Source: Trebouxia sp. TZW2008 (lineage: Eukaryota; Chlorophyta; Trebouxiophyceae; Trebouxiales; Trebouxiaceae). From it: DNA of 64,000 bases. Both the position numbers and the translations under genes were made by a program. Positions 28,701 to 43,914 of this stretch are shown piece by piece (positions within the stretch are counted from its first letter, which is position 1; the number at the start of each line of letters is the position of its first letter). The DNA lies in NCBI GenBank assembly GCA_002118135.1, contig BDIU01000001.1:62001-126000 (forward strand), in the 5' to 3' direction. The notes beneath the pieces are model-generated. The model was not told where the DNA came from. It worked only from the letters and a program-made list of their open reading frames with translations, and searched no databases.

Positions 28701-29181
28701 TCAACAACACCTATCACTGCTGTATGTGATGCAATAAATGTGCATATTTTCATTGATGCGGCTTTCTCATGACGTGCATTACTGTATGCAGAGTCGACAC
28801 GCACCACAGCTGACCTGCCAGTCAGCACCAATGCGCCACCAGCTTCAGCCCGCACCACTCAGGAGAGCCCAGCAGAGGCAGCAACAGCATCATCAGCAGC
28901 AGCAAGCAAGACCAGCCAACCTGGTACTATAAGTGAAGCTGCTGTTGATGGGCAGAAGGGTGTTCCACCAGTAGGCAAACCAGCAACAGAAAGCACTAAG
29001 CCAACAACAGTCGTCAACAAGGCTGCTGCAGATGGGAAGCAGGTTGGCGGTGGCAGTGGTGCTGCTAGCGCTGGCATAGGTAGCAAACAGGCAGCCCCTT
29101 CACCTACCGCAGGGGTGGCCACCCAAAGACCTGCTGCTGCTGCTAACACATCATCAGCTGGTGTCAAGAAGCCAAACAAAG
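25724..29181 (+). CDS. Alternative or extended 3' exons of the LEA-like gene
   Basis: Downstream of the stop at 25396, more exons with the same composition are framed by good splice sites, and all are phase 1-1: 25724-25987, 26888-27133, 27620-27778, 28792-29181. The first (GNYQGTTPEQETKAK, then ESPVKKAVSEYEGRAVGDRP) is a paralogous copy of the end of the last exon of the gene upstream (GGYQGSSAAQDSS, then ESPVKRAVSQFEGRATGERP) but without the membrane segment. Because exon 4 also ends in phase 1, splicing from 24294 to 25724 would give a long soluble isoform. No independent start codon was found, so I read this as part of the same locus. A final stop was not fixed; reading on after 29181 gives a stop within 10 codons. 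Confidence 0.55.
25918..26310 (+). repeat. Three tandem 130-base units with an exon end
   Basis: Units start near 25918, 26048 and 26178. Each has the exon-end sequence AGTGGTCAGCAGAAGC.CAGT or a variant (peptide SGQQKPSESTQALSAK...), then CAGATCAGG or CAGGTCAGG and an intron start with TCTGTT.TGCTGCG. Units 2 and 3 are degraded copies of the exon/intron border at 25987. Confidence 0.85.
27045..27310 (+). repeat. Duplicated exon end in the LEA-like locus
   Basis: The end of the exon at 26888-27133 (from GCTCTACTGCTG to CAGGTCAAGG) recurs at about 27222-27303 with several substitutions. The two copies are about 170 bases apart. Confidence 0.75.
28370..28860 (+). repeat. Tandem triplication of an exon start, about 200-base units
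   Basis: Three copies of acceptor plus exon start lie at 28390, 28585 and 28792. All three read AG, then a frame (E)STRTTADLPVSTNAPPASAR or close to it. The first two copies stop at a shared TSPSHC/PSPSHC-stop (28487 and 28694); the third continues open to 29181. The downstream segments with CACCTATCACTGCTGTATG... and TTTTCATTGATG are shared by the first two units. Confidence 0.88.
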
Positions 29182-31050
29182 GTCAGCTATGCCCGCTGTA
29201 TGAATAGCACAGATGCACCTGTCACTGGCATATGCAACTTGTCAGGTTGGTGTCAGGCCTGTTGTGACTTACAAGTACATTTGAGTGGTCAATTGTCCGA
29301 GCATTGATGTACAACACTCATGCCTTTGCTTGCCTGATAGGTACGGGTGTTGTCAACAGCTACAAAATGAACTGCAGTCCCATGCACAGTTGCTGTTTTC
29401 TCTGTGCGACAGCTTGCACCCTGTCCACTCTATGCAACACTTCGTGCAACAGCTTGCACCTTATTCACACCATGCAACACTTCAGCGCAGTGTGTGGGGC
29501 AAGTCTTGTTTTTGCAATTGTGCAGGGATTGCCAACTGCTTTGCTTGTTTTGGAGCAGCTGCAAAGGAGTAAGCACTTTTACTTGGTTGGAGTCATGCTC
29601 AGCAGCAGATGCTGAGTCGTATACATATGTACTGAGGACATGGCTGATTCTGTGGCACTTCGGGAGATGGTCACGACCTGCCCAACAGGATACATACAGT
29701 GACTGCATAATCTAGTGTGCTTGCACGCAGTCCACCATACAGAGTGACGGTAGTGACAATGCTGCGTATGACAGATCTGCCTCATGGAGAAAGCTTCTCT
29801 GTGATGTAGCTTTGTGCGCAGATATATATACATAGTGTCATATATATGCGGATATTGACCTGGTGGCGTGCAAGTTTTGTCGTACTGCAAGCCAATGTTG
29901 TTGTCGATGCAAGGCGAGCAAAGCATCTTTGTAAATAAATCAAAAGCTTCGTCTCAACAGCAAGTCCAACACGTGATGATTTTCAACTTGCTGCGTTGTC
30001 CGTAAGGCTGTTGTTTGCCTGCCACAGAGATCAAGTCGTGACGCCACCAAGAACTTGATCATCAGATGCTACAGTGCCTGCGTTGTTGTTGATGGAACTA
30101 GTTGGAAGCAGGTGACTCCTGACTATCATTGCAAGTTTTGTCCTTTCCATCATGCAGCATGTCAAGCAGACCAACAGCAACCTTTCAGCGGCCGATACAA
30201 AATGCAAGGCCTGCACCATGGCCATGGCTTAACAAGCTTGTTAACAAGTGCAACATATTGGTCATCACTGTGACAGACCATGAAGTCGTTGCTGTGATGT
30301 AGATGCAGAGGAGCTAACCCAACACGCAGCTTGCTGCCGGCACAACAATCACATAGGCAGATTCAACAGAGCCGCAGATCTAGACTTGTCACATTGGAGT
30401 CACAGCATAGTTGGCAACAATGATCAGCCCAGCTGTTCAAATTCGTGCAGATCTCACGACCAGATCTTGATGATGCTAGTCAACAGGGTGCAAGCCTTAC
30501 AATCCTGTCATGAGTGAGCAACCTCTTGTAATTGATGCAGCAGATTGGATATGCATCTCAAGCCTCACAGCTTTATACACCATTGCTGCATATTGCTTGG
30601 GCTGCAGTGCCCAGCATAGCTAGTTGCACCTGGCACAGTGCCTGCCCAATATCAACAGGTAATATGTGTTGACAGCGCAGCTCAAGCAAACGCCATTCTG
30701 CAGCTTTCACTCTTGTTACAAATGCTCATATGCTTTCATACAACAATAAATGTCATCACAGTCAGTATAGCAGTAGCTATATATTGGTCCTTAGTAGTCA
30801 GAATATATCAGCTGTCAACAGTCAGATCAGACAAAGTGGACTTGTGACATGCCTTGCCTAGCAAGGTCTACTAAGACAAGATCAATGTGAGCTGCAAGGT
30901 CGAGGAACATATATTAAAGAGTACTGGTAAAGCAAGCACCAGTAAACCATGTTTGACTTGTGCTTTAAGCAACTGCCTCTCAACCAGAAGTTGGCTGTCC
31001 CCTGGCCTGCAGCGAAGGTCATGATAACCTGTCCAAAGATCTTTGCATCT
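29182..31050. other. Gene-poor stretch, LEA-like 3' region
   Basis: No supported gene. It holds a short tandem duplication (about 41 bases, twice, at 29408-29490: CAGCTTGCACC...CATGCAACACTTC) and an AT-rich TATATATA patch near 29822-29850. Confidence 0.4.
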
Positions 31051-31374
31051 CTAAACTCTACTCCCGACCCCGCCCCGTCTCCTTCCACACGTCAGGCAGT
31101 TGGCAATTGCGTTCAGCGTGCCTTGAATGCAAGAGCTCACACCTCCCAAGCATCCTGAAGTTACACGGAAAAGTTCAGTCCCATGGTGAAGTATGCTGAC
31201 AAAGCTCACAGGCGAAGTCTGCTACATCGCATCACTCAGTCAAGCAAGGCAAGACCGGAGAGCACGCAAGTGAAGTTCACCTGACAGGCAGCTGGCGATG
31301 GCATTGATCGCGCTCTGAATGCAGCTTGCAATGCTGGCGCAGATGTTGCTGATGCAGGAGAAGATTGCACCCAT
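31051..31374 (-). CDS. Small, probably N-myristoylated Cys/Ile/Ala-rich protein (65 aa)
   Basis: Two exons, 31374-31281 and 31154-31051, join in phase 1 across a 126-base GT-AG intron and encode 65 residues. The N-terminus MGAIFSC fits the myristoylation pattern (Gly2, Ser6) with a nearby Cys that could be palmitoylated. The body has amphipathic I/A/S/C repeats (ISNICASIASCIQSAINAIA, then GTLNAIANCL) and ends in LTCGRRRGGVGSRV. This layout, with an MG start, SxI repeats and a C-terminal CG(R)n..SRV, matches small uncharacterised proteins I recall from fungi and algae; the family has no known function. Too short and split to stand out as a simple ORF. It is divergent from the protease gene 225 bases away, so the two may share a promoter. 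Confidence 0.7.
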
Positions 31375-31599
31375 TCTGACAGCTGCAGGCGTAAGGCTTT
31401 ACTTTGTTTTGGCTTTCGGCGCTGTGTGCCTCTGTCTGTTTTGCAGGAATCGCTCAGCAAATCGTATTCGAACGATCACCAAACTGTCCTAGGGCTCAGA
31501 AAAGTCGCTCTAGGGTTTGCGCCACGTAGGTTTCACGACACAAGTGCCTCAGCAATCCTTTCCCGATCATCCGCGTGCGGGAGTGACACCAACCTGATC

Positions 31600-35629
<4,030 letters not shown>

Positions 35630-36172
35630 GCAGTTGCATGCACTGCCGAGGCGTTCACTCACTGTACACTCCTACACGTTGATTTTCAAGGGATTAAACG
35701 CCCTTTAGCCTGTATTTGCAGGACGTTCATGCTCTGTTCAAGGCATGTGCATGCACTACCAAGGATGCTGTTGTACAAGGGTTTCTTTTGCTTCACATAT
35801 GATTCTGCATCGTTGTTGTATATTAGCCTAACAGTCATTGATTTCATTAAGGGCGAAAACACAATGACATTTTGTAAGATGTTGTGCAGTTATCTTTGGA
35901 AAGAAGCAGCGCGATGTCCATGATGTACCATGCACAAGGCCTGGTCACATTTCAATCCTGGCCTGTATACTTGACATAATGATAAACGAGCCTGTTTACT
36001 TACTATAATGATACACCAGCAAGTGCTAACAGGGTATTGTTGAGAGCACTCCTGCACCCTGTACGGACTGAATGTGAAGCAGATTGCTTGCGACTGGCAA
36101 TACAAAGTTCTCAAGGAATCAATGCTCGCAGATGGCAAAACTGGTGTACAAGCCTGACTTCAGCCTGTTCAG
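35630..36172. other. Convergent intergenic stretch after protease
   Basis: Protease 3' region. A plus-strand frame near 35722 (after TTGCAG) reads RSCSVQGMCMHYQGCCCT, which is Cys-rich and may be a lost or alternative second half of the granulin-like domain, but no consistent splice frame was established. Confidence 0.3.
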
Positions 36173-38886
36173 TCACAGTATCAGTTGGAGTTCATCAGCA
36201 TTGCTTTCAGACTTGTCATCTATAGATACAGCAGGCACAGCACTTGGCCTGCTGTCTGGGATGGCTTTACTTGGCTTCAAACCAAAAGATGCTGAGTGTC
36301 TGTCTTTCATGGAAGGTCTGGGAACCTGGGTCAATTGAGCATCAAGTGGTGCACGCACTCCTGCATTCCAACACAGCGTGGTCTCAGCAACATGGTGTGC
36401 CAGCAGACCTCATTATTCATGCTGCTTTGTGACAGTTTTCGTCACATAACAAACGGAACAGGAGAAGATGCAAACTCGCATGCACAGTGCCTAAGCATAT
36501 TCAGAAGGTCTTTCTGCTGCAGTGTTGACCAGATCAAATGAGGCTGTACTGAGCCTGAGAATGCAGAACGTGTTGTCCCTGGCGGGGCACTTCAGCATTG
36601 CAATCATGACAGTCATACAGCGTCAGAGACCTGCCTACCTTTGGCTTTCCTCTGATGACTGTCTGGTGCAGTGGCAGTATCCTGAGTACCAGCCGGATTA
36701 GCAGCCCTGCCTGAGCCTGACGCCTTGCTCTGGTGCTTGCTGCTTGAATCGTTGCTGACACCACCTGATGCTGCACCGCCCCCTTTTGACAGCTCGCTTA
36801 CCACTGCAAGCCTACTCTTGAGTAGCCCTGGCCTGGCATCACCAAATTTGGGAGGCTGCCGGCTTGACGCAAGTGATGGCTGCTTGCCAACTGCCTGACT
36901 GTAGCGCTGACTAGACACACCAGCAGCTCTCGCCTGATTGGCTCTGTCTGAAGTCAGTGTGTGACTGCCAGCATTTGCAGCGTCAGCGCCTGACGTCCTG
37001 GAGTTGACAGACAGCTGCTTGTGCAATGCTCGCACGGGCAGCGGCTGTAAGTCTGACTGTGTGGGTTTCTGTGGCTGTAGCCGTGGAGGGCTCTGTGGAC
37101 TCCTGTGAGGAATTGAAACAGGCGCAAAAAAGTCTTTGCCAGCTGACGAGCTAGACCCAGTTCTGGAGTCAAGCCTGGCAAGCTGCCTTTGCTGAATTGG
37201 GCCTGGGTGCTGGTCACTGTCACTCATTGGCACAGCAGGATCAGGCTGACTGGGTGTAGCTGATTTCATACTGCGCTGTTGTACATGGCATGCTGCTTCT
37301 TGCATATGCTGATGCCTTGACTCGCTACTGTACATGGGCTCTCCCTGCCACGCTCTTGGCTGATCTCTATTACTTGGATCACCACCAGCATCAGCCGATT
37401 GCCCTGGCAATGCTGCCCTTGAACTGTCTCTATAGTCCGTCACATGTCTATCACATTGTGCGCCTGAATCTGCATCCTGTCTCGGGTGCTGCTGATCCTT
37501 TCTCTGTGGCAGAGGTCTGCTCGGGGACTTGTCAGGATCATGCACCACAGCTCTCTTGAAGACTGATGGGCTGTACTGCCGCATGCAGTCCTCAAACGCT
37601 GCTGACAACTCAGTGAAGCGAGCCCGACGCTTCTGACTGAAAGCTTCAGAGGCGCTCTGCGCAGCCAGTGTCTGAGGCTCCTGGACATGTTGGAGTGCTG
37701 AGCGTATACTTTCCTCTTTGCCAGCAGCAAGAGGCAGAGGCTTCTTCCAGCAGCTGGCAGGTGTCTCAATGTCATCCTCACGCTGCCGCTTCATGCCAGC
37801 TCTACCTGATTTTGCCATGAGAAAGCATATACAGTTTGCTGGCAGGAGGTGACAGCTGATGCAGACAGACTGCAGGTACAATTTTTGGCCAAGCTGCACT
37901 ACTACAGAAGATGCTCAGAAGCTTGTTACAGCAACAAGAAAAATGCTGTGTTACCACTTCTTCAAACGAAATGCCTTATGATTTAGCTGTGCCTTGTGCA
38001 GCACTTGCATGCTTGCTGTTCAACAGCATATGCAGTGTGGCTAGACAGAATTTTGGCTCACCAGGTGAAGGCAAGCCTGAGGTGGTTGCAGCAGTCATGG
38101 AGATGGCTTTGCTCCCACCACGGCTGTCCCTTGCAGTTTTCTCATGTGACAAGAGGGGCCTGTCTGGTGAGAGCTTCTGCTCAGCCTGCAAGAAAAAATG
38201 CAGTGCTCAATGCATGTATTCCTGGCTCTGGGCTTGTTAAGCTTGGTCTTGTCAATTGGCCTTGTTGAGTGTGCACCTCAGCAGGCATTGCTTTCATAGG
38301 AAACATGACAGAATCCCGCACTGTTGCTGCTGTTCTGCGTATGCTGTGTGCACTCTGATATGTATTGCTTGCCTCAACACCTAAATGATGAGCCCTCAGC
38401 AGCAAAGCACTATACTTGCATGCTCCCAAATGGGGGTCCTCAATATGTTTTGTCTGCCTTCTTGTGATTTTGATAGCAATCCATGACTGCCCACATGACG
38501 AAAGGCAATACAGCAGAACTGAAACACGCCTTGTAAGACAGATTGGACAGATGATGGTCAACCCGGACAAAAGGGTGTACCACTGTGCGTCTTGATGACT
38601 GATCCTGAGCAATCTCTACTGCTGGAGCTGCCTGTGTCTGGAGGTCTGCAACAGCAGCCGCCACATCTGTGACCTCTGCTACTGGATCATTGCTGTCTAA
38701 GTCCATCAGGGAGACTGAACGAGTGGCAGGTGATGCTGGCTGACTTTCTGCTGCATCCTCCTGCTTGATGTCTTCCTGCTCTGAGTCCAGCTTACCAGGA
38801 GGCAAAATGTCTTCAGGCAGTTTGACGGGGGCTGTGGGGACGTGGTGGATTGATGCTGTGGGTGTGGGATTCTGGGTTGCTGACAT
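36173..38886 (-). CDS. Disordered, probably nuclear protein of unknown function
   Basis: Four exons: 38886-38530, 38185-38062, 37805-36639, 36360-36173; phases agree, 611 residues. The first intron would start with GC (AAG|GCGTGT). The protein is rich in Ser, Gln, Pro, Ala and charged residues. Features: acidic stretch LDSEQEDIKQEDAAESQ, SLMDLDSNDP, a possible nuclear signal GMKRQREDD, the segment QKRRARFTELSAAFEDCMRQ (the most conserved-looking, helical), RQYSPSVFKRAVV, several SQ/SP-rich stretches (SIPHRSPQSPPRLQPQKPTQ), and a C-terminal exon with DRHSASFGLKPSKAIPDSRP. I do not recognise a family. A nuclear location is inferred from the basic cluster. Confidence 0.65.
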
Positions 38887-39161
38887 GGCTGTCTCAGTGG
38901 GTGGCTCTGATCTTGCCTGTGTTCAAGCATCACGAGTGACTTTTATATCATGTTCAAGAGACATGTGACGCTGGTACAATGACATAAATGTAACAAGACA
39001 GGGACAGATGGCTTTGGATTGGTTGATTTGGCCGTTTCAAGTAAAGTCGCATGTTCGCTTGTCAGCAGCTGACCCTGATGCTCTCAAATGCAATGCAGAG
39101 TAATACTAGAAACAGCAGCCACATACCGTGCGCAACTGGGAACCTCCTGCTGAATCAAATC
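38887..39161. other. Short intergenic between two minus-strand genes
   Basis: Probably holds the promoter and 5' UTR of the disordered-protein gene and the 3' end of the SET gene. Confidence 0.35.
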
Positions 39162-41894
39162 CTAGCGTGCCTGATGTCCTTGCCCTCTGCATCGCAGGTC
39201 AGAAGCTGTGAAATCAGTAGCATGTATAAGCAAACATTGAGAATGTGATATGTAGATGAAAGAAGACAAGATCATGCTTCGCAAACGCTGTATGTGCAAT
39301 CAAAAGCACAATTTGGCAAAGTGTCATATGCTATGCATGATTGCTCAACTTGGTGAGCAACTCGCTCCTCAACACTATCCTATCTTAGTGGTTGTGTATC
39401 ATGAGTTTGTTTGCTGTTACCTCAAAGTCTTGTTTCCTCTCATCCTCATTTTCTTGGATCTGTTCAACCCAGGTCTGTTGTATGCCCCAGAAGTCCCGCC
39501 CATAGCTCAGGAACAGCTCCCCACCTATGACATGCCCAGCATGGCTCAATACAACAGGGCTGGTCAACAGTGCTGTTTCATGTTGGAAAATCAGGACGAC
39601 AGTCTGTTTTTCAGAAGAACAAAGAACGAAAACTGTTGTGAGTTTGACTGTTGTTACTCTCGCATGCGCAAAGCAGCATGACATGTGCAGCAAAGGATAT
39701 CACACATTGCAAGGCAGCATGGCAGCATCTGGCTGACGTAGCATGCAGCCAGGGCTTCAACAAGATTGTCAGTACCTGCTTCAATGATGTCCATAGCAAT
39801 AAGAAACCGAATTTTTGCTGCATATGCGTTTGACTGGCAACAGCAGCAGCATGTCCAGACAGGGCTTTTGCAGACAGCAAGGAAGCACTAGATCTGCTCA
39901 GCAGCTAACATTGCCTGCGATGCAGACTGTACCTGCTTCAATGTCTTCTATTGCAACAACAAACAAGAAAGGCCATCTGCCAACAGCAATGGGGACCAGC
40001 GCCACATTGGCAGCCACATCAACAGCATCAGGGTCAGGCGTTTCTGACATTGGGTCCCCAAGCCCATCATTGATGCAAGCTGTGATGTTGCCGTGGCCAT
40101 ATGCAAGGCAGCTGAGCGGTTCGCCCTGCAGCCAGCATTGATTTAGAACATTGGTGACGTGATGCCAACCTGCACAGCCACAGTGGAAACACCTGGCTGG
40201 CAAAGAAGGTGCCCTGTCTTGTTAGTATGGCTGAAGTCTGTGGATGTATGGACACATGCATAAAACTCAACATTCACAATCTAGATGCTCCATTATGTGT
40301 GGCCCCTGACTTACGTATGGCCTTTCAGCAACGGCATTTTGCAGACACTGCATGTACTGGGCATGTGGCAGACATTTCAGCTGGATCGCATGCAAGGTGC
40401 TGGCAGTCGGTGCTGTTGAGTTGCTGCACATGTCGCAACTGAGGGGAACATGTCAGCACGAGGCTGATGTGCACAAATGCAACACAACAAATGCAAATGA
40501 GCACCTGTAGTACATCTAGGTAGATGTCCTTGCACGATTTATAGGCCTTGGTGCCTGGTGCTGGCTGTACAATGTCTGCTGCATATGCATCAAGGACCTG
40601 ACGCCATTGCATCCGTGACCCCTTGAAGGTAGGTGGCGACTTTTTCTTGATAGATTTTTCTTCATTCTTTGTGACTGTTTTGGCTCTGTACAGGCCAATG
40701 ACAGCGCTCTTGGCAATGGCTGTTTTGGTGAGGACTGTGTAGTCAACACCAGGTCTGAGTCCTTTCCTAAAGTCCCCCTCCTTGACAGTCTGCAGTGTCA
40801 GTGATTCCAGGCAAGGCGGGTCTTCTGGTAGGTTGTTCAGCTGCAGCGCTTTGCCTGCTGGCATGTGCCTGAAAACAACTTGCATTGTTTGAATGCAAGC
40901 ATGCGCAACAGCATTGCAGTTGAGACTGAAAATGCAGGTATGACTTTGTTGATGAGCTGTCTGGTGACTGATGACTATCACTTGCCAGACACCTTTCCAG
41001 ACAGACCACTTGTCTACAAACAGCCATTGTATGGCAATAGCTGTCCTGTGCAATGCGCTGCTATGCTATGGAAAATTGCAAACTGCGTCTCCCAATTGCA
41101 TACAATACAAACATGACATAGTAATGGCCATTTGAGGGTTTGCTACTGTCTCTTAGGGTGAGCTATGATGCATACACTTGCAAATGCTGGTTACTTGATC
41201 AGCAGTATGACTTATTTGCTCTCTTGCGCTTGTGTTCCATTCTGCAATTGGGTGTGTGTACTTGTAGCCAGTACCCATTTAAACTAAACAGAATTTGTTG
41301 CAATCTCATTGCACTGCTATGACTTTTGTGGACCCCACATTACACAACTCTTGCACTCTTCTGATTTACTCTTGCATTATTGAGGTTAGAAAAATGTAAG
41401 ATATGTCTGCATGCTTGGCCATTAATGATGAGACTTGGTGGGTTTTAGACATTACCTTCTCAGGAAGGCAATCACAGATTTTCTTGCGTCCTCCCTGAAC
41501 TTGGTGGCGCAGTGGACTGCACCATCTTCAGCAAATTCCAACACTTTGACCTTGCAGTCCGCATCTTTCTGTGCGTCAATGTAAACTGCTGCGATGCCCT
41601 TTGAGAAGTGGTTGGACAACACCTGCAGTTGGCCGAGGCTGAGCACAGTACAAGCAATGCATGACCTGTGTGCAGCAACTGCCCATACATATACAGCATC
41701 ACTTTGCACCACATGTCACCATCACATTTCAACTCCAACAATGCATGATATGCATGACTTACCCGTTTCTCCCCAGCTTCAAGAGGCGGTTTCTGTTTCA
41801 CATGCCCCTGGAACTCCCAGACATGCTCTGCTCTGCTGCCCTTGTTTGCGGACTGGTCTTGCTGTTTTGCAGCTGCTTCAACATGCCTTTGCAT
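39162..41894 (-). CDS. SET-domain protein, putative lysine methyltransferase
   Basis: Exons 41894-41763, 41622-41456, 40868-40505, 40125-39933, 39524-39421 join in phase; a sixth, 39287-39162, fits in phase but is less certain. About 320 residues to DFE, 361 with the last exon. The SET core spreads over exons 3 to 5: TKTAIAKSAVIGLYRAKTV at the start, GHGNITACINDGLGDP where canonical enzymes have the N-H-S signature, RWPFLFVVAIEDIEAG, and then, formed exactly across the 39933/39524 junction, IEAGGELFLSYGRDFW, the usual E-L-x-x-x-YG. The asparagine/histidine motif is altered (N-x-x-x-C-I-N-D), like SET-like proteins of algae and fungi with INDxR-type motifs. The substrate is unknown. Exon 1 begins MQRHVEAAAKQQDQ, but more 5' exons are possible. 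Confidence 0.75.
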
Positions 41895-41982
41895 GATGAT
41901 AATGTCTGTGGATAGCTTTGGACCACTGCAGCACAGGGGCGACTGTGAAGTAAAGTCGTCTGAAGCAGCTGCAAAACAGCCT
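41866..41982. repeat. Perfect 20-base inverted repeat at the SET gene 5' end
   Basis: GCTGTTTTGCAGCTGCTTCA near 41863 and its reverse complement TGAAGCAGCTGCAAAACAGC near 41962 enclose about 80 bases containing the proposed start codon of the SET gene. It could form a stem around the initiation region. Confidence 0.65.
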
Positions 41983-42833
41983 AACTCAATTGCATTGGCC
42001 CCTGCAAGCTCATGTGTGTAGTCTGCGTCGACCTTGAAAGGGATGGAAGGAACAGTTTCTGTTTAAACAGTCCGCTTTGCACATAGCCCTATGAGGCTAT
42101 ATGGCGACAAGTAGAGTGTAAGGATGCGGCAGGTCTTGCTTGGCAACACAGTCATGCAGGCCAATGATGGCTCGCAATCGATGGTCCGGCGTGAAAGTGT
42201 GACGGCTACCTGTTATCGCTCGTACAGGCGTATCGGTGCTACACAGGCACGCCCCGGTGGTGCAGACATCTTCGGTTGACAGTGACAAGCACGAGTCAGG
42301 AAACAAGCCAGCAAGACCAATGAGTAGACGCTGCTGCATTGCAATGCGCTCTCTTGTTGGTGCAGTGAGTCGCACAATTCCTCACATCAGCGTGCTGCGA
42401 GCTCAGCACCAACATCTTACGACTCGATTCAGTTCCTTTGAACATCAGGATGAGCATATTGCGAATCCCATGAGCAATCCCCAGCTAGCACAAGTATCTT
42501 GTCACAAATGCACAGTCCTTTGGCCTAGTGAACTGATTCGTGCGTGACGTGCGAAAGTTTGAGCAGCAAATCCTGCTTTGCTGTTCCTGGCAGGAGGCTG
42601 TTGACAATAAAAGCTGCCTGATGTAAGGCAACAAGAAGCGCTTGTTCAGCCTAGCTCATGTTATCAGCTAACCAACCACCTGAACATCGACCGCATGCAA
42701 GCCAGCGTAGCAGCTGACTTATGCAATTGAGATAGTATTTTCACCGCACTGTTGTCTCACTGCAGTGCTTGTCACCTGTGTGCATGACTGCATATTGGAT
42801 GCAGGTCATCAGTGAGAATAGGCAGGGTCGCAC
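41895..42833. other. SET upstream region, no further gene resolved
   Basis: May contain 5' exons of the SET gene on the minus strand. A short minus frame beginning MSAPPGRACVAPIRLYER (about 42270) is a candidate first exon, but no phase-consistent donor was found. Confidence 0.3.
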
Positions 42834-43914
42834 CTTTCAGCATGCACAGCATCATCAGAGGCCTCAGATGTTGCTGTCTGAGCTGCAGCAAGGAATGGAG
42901 TGCGCTTTGCAGCCAGCTGGCTTGGATCCAGGGCTTTCACAAGCTCACCAAGCGGCCTTGAGTCATCACTATCGCTGTCATGCTCCACAGCATCAGTCAT
43001 GCCTTCCTGCTCAGGGTCTGCTGACAGTCTTGCTTTCCGCAATGCAGCTGCAGCCCTATGGTTGCAAAAGATACATGACTGACTTTGCAGACATGCAGCC
43101 AAGGTGCAGCCAGCACAGCATGTGTCTCAAGATGTAGCTGTCAGCATGCATGGTAGGCATGCATAGTTACATGCAGGACGTTTTATACAGCTGCACCTCA
43201 GCCACACTGTGAGTGTGACATCACACTTCCAAGAGGAAATGGCAGTGTTTTGTGATTATAAGCAGGAGGACCAGCCTCACACAGCCAAGCAGCAGGTCTG
43301 AACACAGAGGAAGACAGTTGTGCTGCAGGAGGCTGACCTGTATTCACCTGCAAAGAGGTTGGACAGCACCCGCATGGCATCCAGCCCAACACCACTTGGC
43401 GCTGCAGGCCTGCTTTTCCTGTAGCAAGGCAAACGATCCTGTGTCACTACAGTGACCTCTCTCTGCAACGACTGCTTTGGTTACCAAGAACATGTCCTTA
43501 CATCAAGTTGTCGTCACAAAGAGGTACCACTGCAGTCAGAATGCCGTGATTGGTTTTCCAGTTTTCTTGTTCTTACATTGAGAATGTCCTGACAACAAGT
43601 GTCTTTACATAAAGAGATCACTGCAACCGCCTCAAGGAATGTGCTCTGTCAAGTCACCATCACGCAGCATGTAATTAGCTTACACTGCTTAGAGACTCAT
43701 GTCCCTGAAGGACTGGCAGCATGTGCTGCTCAGAAACATGAATGCACTAGATGTGCAACTGAGCAATCAGCAACTCTCAACTACAACCACAGCAACATCA
43801 GCATACCTGGGTGCAGCTGCTGCATGCTTCTTGTAAGCTGAAACAATGGCTTCATCAGTCAGAGCATCAGATTCCACAGCAACACAGCGAGTGTGATACA
43901 GGATTGGCATGCCC
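42834..43914 (-). CDS. Unidentified multi-exon gene (internal exons)
   Basis: Three exons, 43914-43807, 43418-43348 and 43047-42834, join in phase. They encode GMPILYHTRCVAVESDALTD, EAIVSAYKKHAAAAPR, KSRPAAPSGVGLDAMRVLSN, LFAGAALRKARLSADPEQEG, an acidic patch DAVEHDSDSDDSRPLGELVK, and ALDPSQLAAKRTPFLAAAQT. Neither the start (above 43914) nor the stop (below 42834) was found. The mix of an acidic Ser/Asp stretch with basic helices suggests a nuclear protein, but I do not recognise it. A frame at 44030-44240 with a Cys-rich KTHGCC.ILDKVCWFCF string may be an upstream exon, but its phase did not fit. Confidence 0.5.
43450..43623. mobile_element. MITE-like element (family A, copy 2)
   Basis: About 174 bases, with terminal inverted repeats CAGTGACCTCT and AGAGATCACTG. 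Shares the internal words ATGTCCTTACAT, AAGAGGTACCACTGCAGTCA and AATGCCGT with the copies at 20365 and about 60870. Non-coding, upstream of an exon of the unidentified gene. Confidence 0.65.

Noticed and set aside
37290..37559. Plus-strand frame of 89 codons
   Set aside because: Shadow of the long exon of the disordered protein on the minus strand.
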